NCBI GenBank assembly: GCA_014192545.1
Contig: BJHL01000001.1
Coordinates: 186,001 to 250,000, forward strand
From: Phycisphaerae bacterium
Lineage (GTDB): Bacteria; Planctomycetota; Phycisphaerae; Phycisphaerales; UBA1924
DNA: 64,000 nucleotides
Reading direction: 5' to 3'
Under the pieces are notes generated by a model, which saw only the letters and a list, made by a program, of their open reading frames with translations, was not told the origin of the DNA and did no database searches. Each line of letters begins with the position of its first letter. Within the stretch, counting starts at the first letter, position 1. Of this stretch, positions 9,196 through 18,382 are shown one piece after another. A program made the position numbers and the translations under genes.

Positions 9196-10344
9196 TCACT
9201 TGCTCTTCACAAGCTTGCCCTTCGCGTTGCCCTTACCAAAGCTCGGCATGTTCGTGCCCTTCTCAAACAGATCCGCGAACTTGAAGCCCTTGCGCGCCTT
9301 CCAAGCCTTGCGGTGATATGCATCACTCGCGAGAATCGGGAAGAGTGCCGACAACTCGCCGAACACCATCTGCTCGTGCACCACATCAACCTTGCCCCAA
9401 CTGCACGCCTCACGCAGCGTGCTGCCGCTCAGCGCACCATCACGGCTGTCCGCCACGGTCATCTGAATCGCATACTTGTGCATCCCGATGTCGCCGCGCG
9501 CCTTGCCGCCCTTGCGTTCATTGAGCAGCTCCGCCGCCACGACAATGTCCTGCGCAAAGTTCTTGGGCACACCGCCGCCCAGCATCAGCAAGCCCGTGTC
9601 CTTGCACGCAAGCTTGATGTCCGTCAGTTCACGGAAGTCCTTGCCGCTATCAATTGCCACTTGCCCGCGGCCTTCTTCAATCGCTTCGGTCTGTTGCAGC
9701 ACAATGCCAAAGCCCGCGCTGCAATCACTAAACGCCGGCACAAAGATCGGCACGCGCTTCTGATAGCACGTCTTCACGATGCTCTCGTTCTTCGAGTACT
9801 TGCTGCTGCCAGCCAAGTACGCGCCCATCACCTCAATGAATTCCCGGCTGCTGTACGCACCAGGCTCAAACGCATTGAAAATCTCATACGTCGCATGATC
9901 GCACGCACGCAGGTCATCTTCATTGATGTACGTGTCATAGATGCGGTCAATCATCATGTTCCGCAGCGTCATGTCATCCACCGGAGGAGCCTCAGGGCTG
10001 CCCGGCGCGATGTAGTGCTTGAAGCCCAGGCCTTCAAAGAAATCCTGGTCCACAATGTTCGCGCCCGTCGACACGATCGCATCGATCATGTTGTTCTCGA
10101 GCATCGTGATGATCGCCTTCTTCAGCCCCGCGCTGATGAGCGATCCCGCCAGCGTCAGAATCACGCCGCACTCTTTGTCCTTGAGCATCATCGAGTAGAT
10201 GTCCGCCGCGTTCGCCAGCGTCCGGCTGCTATACGCCATGTTGCGATAGCTGTCGATGATGCCGCGACCATCGAACTTGGTGATGTCAATATGCTTGACG
10301 GGTTTGCTGAGCAGTTCCTGCTTGGTCCATTTGCCGTTTGCCAT
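9196..10344 (-). CDS. deoxyhypusine synthase family protein
   Basis: The ATG at 10344 (MANGKWTKQELL) has GAGGA about 8 bases upstream. Longer in-frame extensions are Arg-rich and unlikely. The product of about 382 residues shows the family landmarks: STGANIVDQDF, a central GLLMLGGGVPKNF (NAD-binding glycine run) and SGSTLREACSWGK, whose Lys matches the catalytic lysine that forms the enzyme-imine intermediate. Bacteria lack eIF5A, and bacterial homologues are thought to make homospermidine-type polyamines or have unknown roles, so a polyamine alkyl transfer is the best guess. It is a single gene with its own terminator. Confidence 0.9.
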   Translation of the reverse strand: MANGKWTKQELLSKPVKHIDITKFDGRGIIDSYRNMAYSSRTLANAADIYSMMLKDKECGVILTLAGSLISAGLKKAIITMLENNMIDAIVSTGANIVDQDFFEGLGFKHYIAPGSPEAPPVDDMTLRNMMIDRIYDTYINEDDLRACDHATYEIFNAFEPGAYSSREFIEVMGAYLAGSSKYSKNESIVKTCYQKRVPIFVPAFSDCSAGFGIVLQQTEAIEEGRGQVAIDSGKDFRELTDIKLACKDTGLLMLGGGVPKNFAQDIVVAAELLNERKGGKARGDIGMHKYAIQMTVADSRDGALSGSTLREACSWGKVDVVHEQMVFGELSALFPILASDAYHRKAWKARKGFKFADLFEKGTNMPSFGKGNAKGKLVKSK

Positions 10345-10656
10345 GGGAAAGTCCTCGTTGCCTGACCCCCCAAGGCGCTCCAAACCTCGTGCAACGCGAC
10401 GCGGGGGTGACGCGTCACAACGCAAGACTTTAGGAACCTTTTTCGGAACCTTCTCGGCAAGTTTCACAGTCGGTCTATGCCACCTGTAGCGTTTGACCTT
10501 CCTCCCATGCAACGCACACCTCGCTCCCCCACAACTTCTTCGCAAAAAAATACATTTTCAATCACCACCTCATGAAGTGCCACGTGCAAGCGTCCGAATT
10601 ATCCCTTAAGCAGGCTCGCCATGCGGCAGCCCAGATCCAATTATGGGAGTGATAGC
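10345..10656. other. divergent promoter region
   Basis: 312 bases between the deoxyhypusine-synthase-like gene and the chemoreceptor. It contains a short direct repeat ggaacctttttcggaacc (10432-10449) and an A-rich tract near 10545-10560. No gene is seen. Confidence 0.4.
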
Positions 10657-12309
10657 GTGAACTTTCTGAACAACATCCGTTTGTCGCACAAGCTGGCCTT
10701 CCTCGTCGGTGTCCCCGTCGCCGGCCTCGCCTTCTTCGTAGGCACCGCCTACACCACGGTCGAGAAGGTCCGCGTCCAAGGACCCATCTACAACCAGATC
10801 ATCCTGGGCAAAGACCTCATCGCCGACATTCTCCCCCCGCCCGCCTACATCGTCGAGACCCACATGGAAGTGCTCGCGATGGCCGGCAAATCCGAGCGCG
10901 GCGATATTGAGCGCATCGCTCAGCGCTGCAAGCAACTCCGCAGTGACTACAACACCCGCATCGAAGTCTGGGCCAAATCGCTCGACGACGGCGCGATGAA
11001 AACCGAACTCCTTCAAGCCTCGCAAGAGCCCGCGCAAGCCTACTTCGCCGCGCTCGAAAATGAATTCATCCCCGCGCTGCTCGCGCAAAACACCGAGGCC
11101 GCCAGCAAAGTCCTCAATGAAACACTCAGTCCCCACTTCGCCGCTCACCGCACCGCCATCGACAACGTTGTGAAGCAAGCCAACGAGTTCGCGAGCACCA
11201 ATGAGGCATTTGCTGCCTCCACCGTCTCCGCCCGCAGCATGATCCTCTGGACAGTCGCCTCCTCCATCGCCCTCGCCACCATCGCCCTGGGCTGGCTCAT
11301 CTCGCGCAGCGTCAGCAAGCCCGTCCTTCACCTCAGCCAGTCCGTCAACGACATGGCAACCGGCAAGCTCTCCATCAGCACGCGCCTCGACACCGCTCGC
11401 CGCGACGAAATGGGCACCCTCGCCGCCGGCATCAACAACTTCACCGACAAACTCGCATCGCTGATTGCCAGCACACGCGACGCCAGCAACCAAGTCATGC
11501 AAAGCAGTGGCATGCTCCAAGAAAACGCCGCCAAAATGGCCGACCAAATGGACTGCCAAGCCGCTCGCGTCCGTGAAATCGCTAGCGCCATGACCGAAAT
11601 GTCCGCCAGCGCCGCCGAAGTTGCTCAGCAAGCCGGCGAAGCCAGCAAAGCCGCCGAAAACTCACGCGGCATGGCCACCGAAGGCGGCAAAACCGTCGCA
11701 GGCACAGTCGACGGCATGCACGCCATCGAAGAAGCCGTCAACAGCGGCACCCAATGCGTCCACACGCTGGGCAAGCGCAGCGAAGCCATTGGCCAGATGA
11801 TCCAAATCATCAACGATATCGCCGATCAAACCAACCTGCTCGCCCTCAACGCTGCGATTGAAGCCGCCCGCGCAGGCGAACACGGCCGAGGCTTTGCCGT
11901 CGTCGCCGACGAAGTGCGCAAGCTCGCCGACCGCACGCAAAAGGCAACCGCCGAAATCAGCCAGTCCATCAGCCAAATCCAAAGCGACACCAAGGCCGCC
12001 GTCACCGCCATGGACAAAGGCGGCATCATGGTTCGCGACGGTGTCGCCAAAGCAGGCCGCGCAGGCAACGACCTCGAACGAATCGTGACCAGTGCGGGCA
12101 ACATGACCCAAATGGTCAACGCCATCGCCACCGCCGCCGCCGAGCAGAGCAGCACGACCGAAGAAGTCAGCCGCAGCCTTGAGCAAATTTCGACAGCCTC
12201 TGCCGAAACGCAGAAAGCCGCCGAACAAAGTGCCAGCGGCATCCAACAAGTCGCCAGCAAAGCAGGCGAACTCAAACGCCTCATCGACCAGTGCGGCCTC
12301 AAGGTCTAA
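10657..12309 (+). CDS. methyl-accepting chemotaxis protein
   Basis: The GTG at 10657 ([12 protein letters not shown]) is preferred because GGGAG lies 8 bases upstream; an ATG at 10621 is also in frame. A membrane helix near the N-terminus ([20 protein letters not shown]) is followed by a helical periplasmic sensor, a second helix ([20 protein letters not shown]) and a HAMP domain. The signalling domain has the conserved hairpin tip [19 protein letters not shown] and [13 protein letters not shown]. It should cluster with CheA/CheW. No che genes lie in the window and the ligand is unknown. It ends at a strong terminator. Confidence 0.95.
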   Translation: MNFLNNIRLSHKLAFLVGVPVAGLAFFVGTAYTTVEKVRVQGPIYNQIILGKDLIADILPPPAYIVETHMEVLAMAGKSERGDIERIAQRCKQLRSDYNTRIEVWAKSLDDGAMKTELLQASQEPAQAYFAALENEFIPALLAQNTEAASKVLNETLSPHFAAHRTAIDNVVKQANEFASTNEAFAASTVSARSMILWTVASSIALATIALGWLISRSVSKPVLHLSQSVNDMATGKLSISTRLDTARRDEMGTLAAGINNFTDKLASLIASTRDASNQVMQSSGMLQENAAKMADQMDCQAARVREIASAMTEMSASAAEVAQQAGEASKAAENSRGMATEGGKTVAGTVDGMHAIEEAVNSGTQCVHTLGKRSEAIGQMIQIINDIADQTNLLALNAAIEAARAGEHGRGFAVVADEVRKLADRTQKATAEISQSISQIQSDTKAAVTAMDKGGIMVRDGVAKAGRAGNDLERIVTSAGNMTQMVNAIATAAAEQSSTTEEVSRSLEQISTASAETQKAAEQSASGIQQVASKAGELKRLIDQCGLKV

Positions 12310-12336
12310 CAACGTCGAAACGCCACGCACCCACCA

Positions 12337-12369
12337 CGATCTCCCGTGCTCAAACGGGAGATCGTTTTT
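12337..12369 (+). terminator. intrinsic terminator of the chemoreceptor gene
   Basis: An 11-bp perfect stem (CGATCTCCCGT / ACGGGAGATCG) with a 6-nt loop, followed by five T. Confidence 0.93.
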
Positions 12370-12385
12370 CATTTTTGGCTTCTAG

Positions 12386-13099
12386 TTAGTTCGGGCAATC
12401 CGCACCGGCAAGCACGTTGAAGAAATCAATCACATCCTGATCTTCCGGAAACACCGTGTTGTTGTTGAAGTCAATGCTGTCACACCCTGGCACCGGCTCC
12501 GTACTGCACGCCCCGCCCGCAAGTACCGTGAAAAAGTCAATCACATCCTGGTCTTCCGGAAACACCGTGTTGTTGTTGAAATCAATATCGCCACACGGAA
12601 TCGGATTCACGCGCACAAACTTCCCCGCATCAATTGCATCCAGGTTGATCCACCCGATGTTCTCTCCCCACGCATACCCGCGCAGCCGCCCAGCCGCAAA
12701 ATCAAATCGCGCGGGCTGCGCCGGCGTCGCCAGTGCGCCGCCAGAGAAATTGATCCACCCCACATTCTCACCCCACGCCAATCCACTCATCGCGCCCGTC
12801 GAGCCGTTCACGTTCACACCAAAATTCAGCCCCGTCGTGTTCGTGTAAGGCCCCCCATTCCCCAGATTGATCCACCCAATATTCTCCGCCCACACAAAAC
12901 CACTCGCAAACCCCGCCGCCCGATTGATCCGCGCACCTTGCGCCCCACCCGGCAGCCCCGCATCCGCCCAATTCATCCAGCCGCAATTCTCGCTCCACGA
13001 AAACTTGCCCGCGCTATCAACGTTTGTCTGCGCGATCGCAGCAGCTGGTGCGAAGCAAACAAGAACGGCGGACGCTACGTGTGAGAAAGAAATCTGCAT
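12386..13099 (-). CDS. secreted GWIN-repeat protein with paired dockerin-like modules
   Basis: This 237-residue protein has a signal peptide ending AAAIAQ. Four repeats share the core WxENxGWINx: SWSENCGWMNW, VWAENIGWINL, AWGENVGWINF and AWGENIGWINL. Two copies of the C-DIDFNNNTVFPEDQDVIDFF-LAGG module follow at the C-terminus, around residues 167 and 206. The modules look like Ca2+-binding EF-hand/dockerin loops but with 13 rather than 12 positions between the outer acidic residues. The protein is probably exported and surface-attached. A truncated duplicate of its 5' part lies at 14489-14690. Confidence 0.8.
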   Translation of the reverse strand: MQISFSHVASAVLVCFAPAAAIAQTNVDSAGKFSWSENCGWMNWADAGLPGGAQGARINRAAGFASGFVWAENIGWINLGNGGPYTNTTGLNFGVNVNGSTGAMSGLAWGENVGWINFSGGALATPAQPARFDFAAGRLRGYAWGENIGWINLDAIDAGKFVRVNPIPCGDIDFNNNTVFPEDQDVIDFFTVLAGGACSTEPVPGCDSIDFNNNTVFPEDQDVIDFFNVLAGADCPN

Positions 13100-13132
13100 G
13101 ATGAACGATCTCTGGGTATTTTGCGGAAAAGT

Positions 13133-14437
13133 TTACTGCACCGTGTTGTCCCAAGGCCCGACCGCAGGCCCCGCCGACTGCACCGTGCCGACGCGATTGG
13201 TCGCGCCACCGTTATTGGAGAAGCCAACACCGGCGTTGATGGCGGTGTTGCGATACACGGCGTTGTTGGTGCTGCTGGCAGAGACAAACACGCCGTAGAA
13301 GCACGCGATGAATCGGTTGCCCTCGATGCGGTTCCCGCTCCCGGTGGTAATCACGCCGCTGGCATTAGGACCACCAAAGCTGGAGTTGTTGCCGATAGCC
13401 GAGACCGTCGAGTTGATGACGACATTGCCGCTGGTGATCTGGAAGCCATTAAGGCCGATATTAAAAGCGCTGCAGCGATCAAACGTCACGCCGCCCCCAA
13501 ACGTCGTCACGAACGCGTTGCCCAGGACCGAACCGGCGGTCGAATCAAGCACGGTGCCGCCCGCGCCGATGTTGTACGCATCCACCTCGATATTGTTGGC
13601 GTTGCAATCTTTCACCGTGCCGCCCACATCGAGGTTGAATCCGTTGCCGCTCGTGGTGTTCGAGGCCGTTGACGCGGTAATCGTGCTGTACTGGTTCAGA
13701 TGAAACCCCGACGCCGCGCCCGAAATTGTGGTGTTGCTGATGCGCGAAGAGACCCCAGCCCGCAGCCCCTCCCCGCCCGCCGACAAGATCGAAACACCAT
13801 CAATCACCGCCCACGAACTCGCATTCACACCCCGTAGAGCCACACTATCCACGCTTGAGTTGACAATCCGACTTGCCGCGCCCACTGAGATGCCCGACGA
13901 CGAGGTAGAGCCATCGGCCCCCGAGATCGTGACATTCTCGACCGTGGACTTGTCGCCCAGGAAAACGCCCGCGTCGCTCATTTCGTCCACGCGTATGTCG
14001 CGCACGGTGGTGGGCGGAGCGACATCGCCGAATGCTGCTGCGGTTGAGAAGATGCCGGAGCCGCTGCTGCCGCGGATCGTGCCGTTCTTGATGACGATGT
14101 TGCCAGCGGTGGTGGCTGGCAGGATGATGATGCCTGTGCGCCCACCCGAGATGGTAAAGCCGTTGAGATCAAGCGTGACAAAGTTGTTCAAGATGTTGAT
14201 GACATCCTGCCCCGCAACGCCGGTGATGTTGCCCGTCAGGTAATACGAACCGCTGGAAAGAATCGTGACAGGGCCGGAAATCGGAATCCGCGGCTCCACT
14301 TCCGTCAGCGTCTTGTACGTCGACGTGACCGGCCCGGCGGGCGGATTGATAGGCCCGGCCAGCAACGACGCAGGCGCGACTGCGCAGGCAAGAGCGGCGA
14401 CGGCAAAGCAACGATATTGGCGAGTCTGGGTATTCAT
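13133..14437 (-). CDS. secreted right-handed beta-helix protein A
   Basis: The start is placed at the ATG at 14437, opening a signal peptide that ends LLAGPINPPAG. Immediately after comes a conserved N-terminal cap (GPVTSTYKTLTEVEPRI) shared with the gene at 14804. The rest consists of short Asn/Thr/Gly-rich coils (FVTLDLNGFTISGG, IVIKNGTIRG, VENVTISGADG) typical of parallel beta-helix (pectate-lyase-like) folds. No dockerin-like module is present. No catalytic residues can be assigned, so it could be structural or glycan-binding. Confidence 0.8.
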   Translation of the reverse strand: MNTQTRQYRCFAVAALACAVAPASLLAGPINPPAGPVTSTYKTLTEVEPRIPISGPVTILSSGSYYLTGNITGVAGQDVINILNNFVTLDLNGFTISGGRTGIIILPATTAGNIVIKNGTIRGSSGSGIFSTAAAFGDVAPPTTVRDIRVDEMSDAGVFLGDKSTVENVTISGADGSTSSSGISVGAASRIVNSSVDSVALRGVNASSWAVIDGVSILSAGGEGLRAGVSSRISNTTISGAASGFHLNQYSTITASTASNTTSGNGFNLDVGGTVKDCNANNIEVDAYNIGAGGTVLDSTAGSVLGNAFVTTFGGGVTFDRCSAFNIGLNGFQITSGNVVINSTVSAIGNNSSFGGPNASGVITTGSGNRIEGNRFIACFYGVFVSASSTNNAVYRNTAINAGVGFSNNGGATNRVGTVQSAGPAVGPWDNTVQ

Positions 14438-14488
14438 GGCAAAGATACAAGCGAGAGAACCAAACCACACGCGACACGATTTTCAAGT

Positions 14489-14690
14489 TCAGCAACCACC
14501 AAAGCCCCAATAACCATCCCCACCCCGCCCCGCCGACCGATTGATCCGCGCACCTTGCGCCCCACCCGGCAGCCCCGCATCCGCCCAATTCATCCAGCCG
14601 CAATTCTCGCTCCTCGAAAACTTGCTGCCGCTGTCAACGTTCATCTGGGCAATCGCGGAAGGAACAACAAGGCAGGTTGCAAGCAGCCGT
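14489..14690 (-). pseudogene. truncated duplicate of the GWIN-repeat protein gene
   Basis: The plus-strand sequence at about 14533-14640 is nearly identical to 12922-13030. Read on the minus strand it gives a signal-peptide end (VVPSAIAQ), SRSENCGWMNW and AGLPGGAQGARINRS, then diverges and stops at 14489-14491. No in-frame ATG precedes the signal peptide. It is a partial copy lacking repeats 2-4 and both C-terminal modules, inserted between two beta-helix genes. Confidence 0.8.
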
Positions 14691-14803
14691 GCGGCGTGAC
14701 CGCTTCGAGCATCGCTGCGGTGTGTTGGTGCATGGGCGCGGCACGTGATACTCGTGAGTCATTGCTGTCGCATGTGGGCGTGAGAGATGGCGTGTTCGTC
14801 GGC

Positions 14804-16237
14804 TCAGTACGAATGATTCGCGTTCGCATCCGTCGAAGTCAGCGTGCTGACCGCCGCATTGGTTGTCACCGCCGCGCTGCCCGCCGCAGTTATGTCCACA
14901 AACGGCCCGTAGCGGTTGCCCGCCACCAAAGACCAGTTGGTCGTGTTCCCACTCGCGCTATTCCGCACGATCAAGTTGCCCGGCGCCGTGACCGACAAGC
15001 CCACCGTGTTGCGAGAAATGTTGTTGGCTTCGATGCGGTTGTCGTCAGACGTCACCAAGATGCCCACCGGGCCGTTGGCCGTCACGGTGTTGCCGACAAC
15101 TGTGCAGTCACTCGAGCACGAGATGCCGCCATCGCGGTTACTCGTGATGGTATTGTTCCGCAGCGTGTTGGCCACCGTTCCAAAGATACCAAAGTCGTTG
15201 GTGGCAGCGGTACATGCTTCGATTGACACGGTGGCCGTCACGTTAAAGCCGTTGCCTTGGTTGTCTGAGGCGTTGCAATCTTTGAGTGCAATGGTGTCCG
15301 TACCGGAAAAGCCGTGCAGCGTGTTGTTTGATGCAGCGCACGCCGTGACCGTGCTCTTCGCGAAGATGACAAACCCGTGGCCTTGGTTGAATGATGCAGT
15401 GCACTGACTGACAAGGTTGCCAGAGCCCGCCTTCACGCCCGCGCCCGAATTGTTATGCGCGTTGCAATGCGTGATGGTGCATCCATTTCCCGTGATAATC
15501 CCGTCGCTATTGCCTCTCACCGTGCAGCCGCTGATGGTGGACCCGGAAGAAGCCGTGATTCCCGCAACCGTATTGCCGGCGGATACGCAGTCAGTCACTG
15601 TCGAGTTGCCCAGCACATCGATACCCGCCAAGCCGTTGTTGATGGCGGTACACACCCTGACGGTGCAGTTGGAGCCAGTGATGATGCCGCGCTCGTCGTT
15701 ACTCTCTACCAGCAGCCTCTCGTACCGGCAGTAAGAACCGTCGGGTCCTTCGACGCCCGAACCTGACCAGTTGCTGATAGTCCCGTTGAGGACGGTGACG
15801 TTGGTCACGGGAACGCCGGCGGAAAAGCGAATGCCGTGCAGCGTCCCGGCCAACGAGCGACCATCCACGATGAAACCGTTCAAATCCAGCGTGACATTTT
15901 TAGATGCAATCTCAATGCCGTTCTTCCCGGTCACGGCACTGACATTGCCCGTAAGGTAATATGACCCCGGCTGAGTGATGACAAACTGCGAGGCGATGCT
16001 GGCGGGCGTGTTCACGCTGTTTACCGCAATCCGCGGCTCAACTTCCACCAGCGTCTTCAAGGTTGACGTGACCGGCCCCGCAGGCGGATTGATCGGCCCG
16101 GCCAGAGCCGCGCTGGCCAACAGACAAACTAACCCAGACGCTACGCGAAGCATCCCGCCCGCGACAAGTCGCGCGGCGACCGCGCGGTACGAGCCAGCCG
16201 CCGCGTTGCACGAACGGAAATACGCAAATAGTGCCAT
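14804..16237 (-). CDS. secreted right-handed beta-helix protein B
   Basis: The ATG at 16237 has GGAGGG 8 bases upstream and leads to an N-terminal extension, then the signal core LVCLLASAALAGPINPP. It shares the cap GPVTSTLKTLVEVEPRI with protein A and has many Cys-containing coils (CTVRVCTAINN, SGCTVRGNSDG, ITHCNAHNNSGAG) typical of Pmp/parallel beta-helix proteins. It has no dockerin-like module. It and protein A look like diverged paralogues flanking a gene remnant. The function is unknown; carbohydrate binding or lyase activity is possible. Confidence 0.8.
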   Translation of the reverse strand: MALFAYFRSCNAAAGSYRAVAARLVAGGMLRVASGLVCLLASAALAGPINPPAGPVTSTLKTLVEVEPRIAVNSVNTPASIASQFVITQPGSYYLTGNVSAVTGKNGIEIASKNVTLDLNGFIVDGRSLAGTLHGIRFSAGVPVTNVTVLNGTISNWSGSGVEGPDGSYCRYERLLVESNDERGIITGSNCTVRVCTAINNGLAGIDVLGNSTVTDCVSAGNTVAGITASSGSTISGCTVRGNSDGIITGNGCTITHCNAHNNSGAGVKAGSGNLVSQCTASFNQGHGFVIFAKSTVTACAASNNTLHGFSGTDTIALKDCNASDNQGNGFNVTATVSIEACTAATNDFGIFGTVANTLRNNTITSNRDGGISCSSDCTVVGNTVTANGPVGILVTSDDNRIEANNISRNTVGLSVTAPGNLIVRNSASGNTTNWSLVAGNRYGPFVDITAAGSAAVTTNAAVSTLTSTDANANHSY

Positions 16238-16741
16238 GAGCCAAGCCCTCCAAAGTGTGTCCTCTGCGCAGCGCGACGCGCCACCCACCAACGAGTAGCC
16301 GGCGAAAACAAGTCTTTGGACACCAATTGCGCAGAAATATCCATTCCGCAATCACCAACCCCCCAGACTAGCCCCAAACCCGCCCACACCAGCCCGCACC
16401 CAGCGCAAATCCTTGCCCACCAACACCCTACAAGCCCCCGTCGTAACGCCCCAACCCACGCGTGCAACGCCCCAACGCACGCGCCCAGCGTTCCGTCGCC
16501 CCCGCGCAGCGCTTGGGCGCGTCCGCGCAACGCTCGCGCGCCCCCGAGCACCCGCCCGTCGCCCCCATTCCCGGCTCTCAGGAAAGGCATTTACCGCCGA
16601 GACACGCACACACCGAGGAGAAACGACCCCTCCTGTCTTTCCTCTGTGCCTCTGCGTCTGGGTGGTAAATGCCTCCGCCTTTCTTTGCGCTCTTTGCGGC
16701 TTTGCGGTGAACTCGTCTTTGCCGCCCTACCCTCGCCCCCT
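16238..16741. other. non-coding region with low-complexity sequence
   Basis: 504 bases. 16430-16560 is a C-rich stretch of repeated cgccccaac/cgcgcc words. A MITE/REP-like inverted repeat lies at 16586-16673, followed by a tttgcgctctttgcggctttgcgg-like pyrimidine-biased run up to the kinase start. No convincing gene. Confidence 0.5.
16586..16673. repeat. 88-bp imperfect inverted repeat (MITE/REP-like)
   Basis: The left end ggcatttaccgccgagac is matched by the complement of the right end gtctgggtggtaaatgcc. About 33-bp arms carry some mismatches around a short centre. Similar 'cgcagagacacagagg' sequences are common non-coding repeats in environmental genomes. Confidence 0.65.
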
Positions 16742-17671
16742 ATGCCACTCGTCGTCACCGGAACCATCGGAATCGATACCGTCCACACCCCCGCCGCTTC
16801 GCGCGAGCGAATCCTGGGCGGCTCAGCCGTCTACTTCGCCGCCGCCGCCAGCCACTTTGGCCCCGTGCGTCTCGTCGCCGCCGCCGGAGACGACCTGCCC
16901 CAAGCCTTCCGCGACACCATCGCGCACTTCAAAAGCATCGACAGCAAAGGCCTCGAAATCCGCCAAGGCAGCAAGACCTTCGCCTGGGGCGGCAAGTACC
17001 ACGAAAACATGGTGCAGAGAGAGACCATCTTCACGCACCTTGGCGTGCTCGAAGAGCGTCCCCCCGCCGTGCCCGCCGCCTACGCCGACAGCGAGTTCGT
17101 CTTCCTCGGCAACACCCACCCCGCCGTGCAAAACAGCTTCCTCGCCAGCTTCCCCAAGCGCAAGCTGGTCGTCGCCGACACCATGGACCTGTGGATCAAC
17201 ATCGCCAAGCCCGAGCTGCTGACGCTGCTCAAGAACGTCGATGGCCTGGCTCTCAACAACGATGAAGCCGAACTGCTGACGGGCAAGAAAAATCCCGTCA
17301 CCGCCGCCCGCCACATCCTCGCCATGGGCCCGCGATTCGTCATCGTCAAGAAAGGCGAACACGGCTGTATCCTCGTCCACAAAGACGGCATCGCCAGCCT
17401 GCCCGCTTACCCCACCGAAAACGTCGTTGACCCCACCGGCGCAGGCGACAGCTTCGCTGGCGGCGTCATGGGCAGCCTCGCCGCGACCAGCGCCGCCAAC
17501 CAAGGCAAAACCGACGCCGGCAGCTTCGACCAAGTCCGCAAAGCCCTCGTCTTCGGCACCGTCACCGCCAGCTACACCGTCGAAAGTTTCAGCTTGGACA
17601 GCCTCAAAGCCATCCACCGCAGCGACATCGACCAACGCTACAACGAGTACGCCGCCATGGTCCGCGTCTAA
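16742..17671 (+). CDS. PfkB-family carbohydrate/nucleoside kinase
   Basis: The 309-residue product matches the usual length. It has an N-terminal GGSAVYFAAAASHFG substrate-binding stretch (PfkB signature 1 region) and signature 2 DPTGAGDSFAGGVMG with the catalytic Asp and the anion-hole glycines. NNDEAELLTG and FVIVKKGEHG are also typical of the ribokinase family. It phosphorylates a sugar or nucleoside hydroxyl with ATP in the cytoplasm; the substrate is not predictable. The start at ATG 16742 gives the standard beta-strand opening (MPLVVTGTIGIDT). A hairpin and then a terminator follow. Confidence 0.93.
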   Translation: MPLVVTGTIGIDTVHTPAASRERILGGSAVYFAAAASHFGPVRLVAAAGDDLPQAFRDTIAHFKSIDSKGLEIRQGSKTFAWGGKYHENMVQRETIFTHLGVLEERPPAVPAAYADSEFVFLGNTHPAVQNSFLASFPKRKLVVADTMDLWINIAKPELLTLLKNVDGLALNNDEAELLTGKKNPVTAARHILAMGPRFVIVKKGEHGCILVHKDGIASLPAYPTENVVDPTGAGDSFAGGVMGSLAATSAANQGKTDAGSFDQVRKALVFGTVTASYTVESFSLDSLKAIHRSDIDQRYNEYAAMVRV

Positions 17672-17684
17672 CGGTGGGCCGCAG

Positions 17685-17711
17685 TCGGTGGGCCGCCCGT
17701 CCCGGGCGGCA
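17685..17711. repeat. GC-rich inverted repeat after the PfkB gene
   Basis: Direct repeat ggtgggccgc (two copies), the second running into a GCCGCCCG / CGGGCGGC stem. Lies just past the kinase stop codon. Confidence 0.5.
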
Positions 17712-17733
17712 GGCATTCAAAAACTACCCCCAC

Positions 17734-17759
17734 AACGGCTGCAACTCGCAGCCGTTTTT
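17734..17759 (+). terminator. intrinsic terminator of the PfkB gene
   Basis: AACGGCTGC / GCAGCCGTT stem with a 5-nt loop, followed by five T. Confidence 0.88.
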
Positions 17760-17774
17760 CATTCCCAACCTTCT

Positions 17775-18380
17775 TCACCACACCACCCGCACCCCACCCC
17801 CCACCACCGCCGCAATCATCTCCCCCACCCGCGCCACTTCCGCATCCGCACACGCAAACCCCGCCTCAAACTTCTTCGAACTATCCGCTCGCGCAATCAC
17901 CAGCCCCGCCCACTGCGTGCCAATCACCCGCAGTTGCACCGTATCACCCGCATCAATCTCCACCCGCAGCGAATCCGTGAGCACACCACCATCCGCCTTC
18001 GCAGGCAGCCTTACCAGCGCGCCCGCCACAATCAAAAATCGCTCCGTCCCGCCGCGCTCGCGCGGGCTTGACACCATCAGCCAAACCACCGCAAGTACAA
18101 ACATCACCAGCAGAAGCAGCGCCGTCCGCAGCGAAAATGCCCAGACAATCAGCACCGCCTGCGCCAGCAGCACCGCCCCAATCACAACCACAATCCGCAG
18201 TACCCGCCGATGCACCGCCCCGCCCAAGTGCCTAGGCACACCGGCAAGTTGCACGCACAAGCCGTTGACCTGCCCGCACTCCGGACAAGGCAGCGACACA
18301 TCCGTCGCGCCAAGGTCATACCCGCACCGCGGACAAATCTGCAGCCGATCAAAAAACGCTGGTTGAGTCAATCCCTTCAC
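17775..18380 (-). CDS. zinc-ribbon membrane protein
   Basis: The 201-residue protein opens with a zinc ribbon (CPRCGYDLG, then CPECG) followed by two membrane helices (about residues 60-105). A soluble C-terminal domain of beta-strand character follows. The CxxCGYDL...CPECG head is very common on planctomycete membrane proteins of unknown function. The start is a GTG at 18380, two bases after the stop of the upstream gene, so the pair is likely translationally coupled. No catalytic motif is visible. Confidence 0.7.
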   Translation of the reverse strand: MKGLTQPAFFDRLQICPRCGYDLGATDVSLPCPECGQVNGLCVQLAGVPRHLGGAVHRRVLRIVVVIGAVLLAQAVLIVWAFSLRTALLLLVMFVLAVVWLMVSSPRERGGTERFLIVAGALVRLPAKADGGVLTDSLRVEIDAGDTVQLRVIGTQWAGLVIARADSSKKFEAGFACADAEVARVGEMIAAVVGGGVRVVW

Positions 18381-18382
18381 GC

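Noticed and set aside
16316-16741. N-terminal extension of the PfkB kinase
   Set aside because: The sequence is Arg/Pro/Ala low complexity plus the MITE-like repeat; the true PfkB opening begins at ATG 16742.
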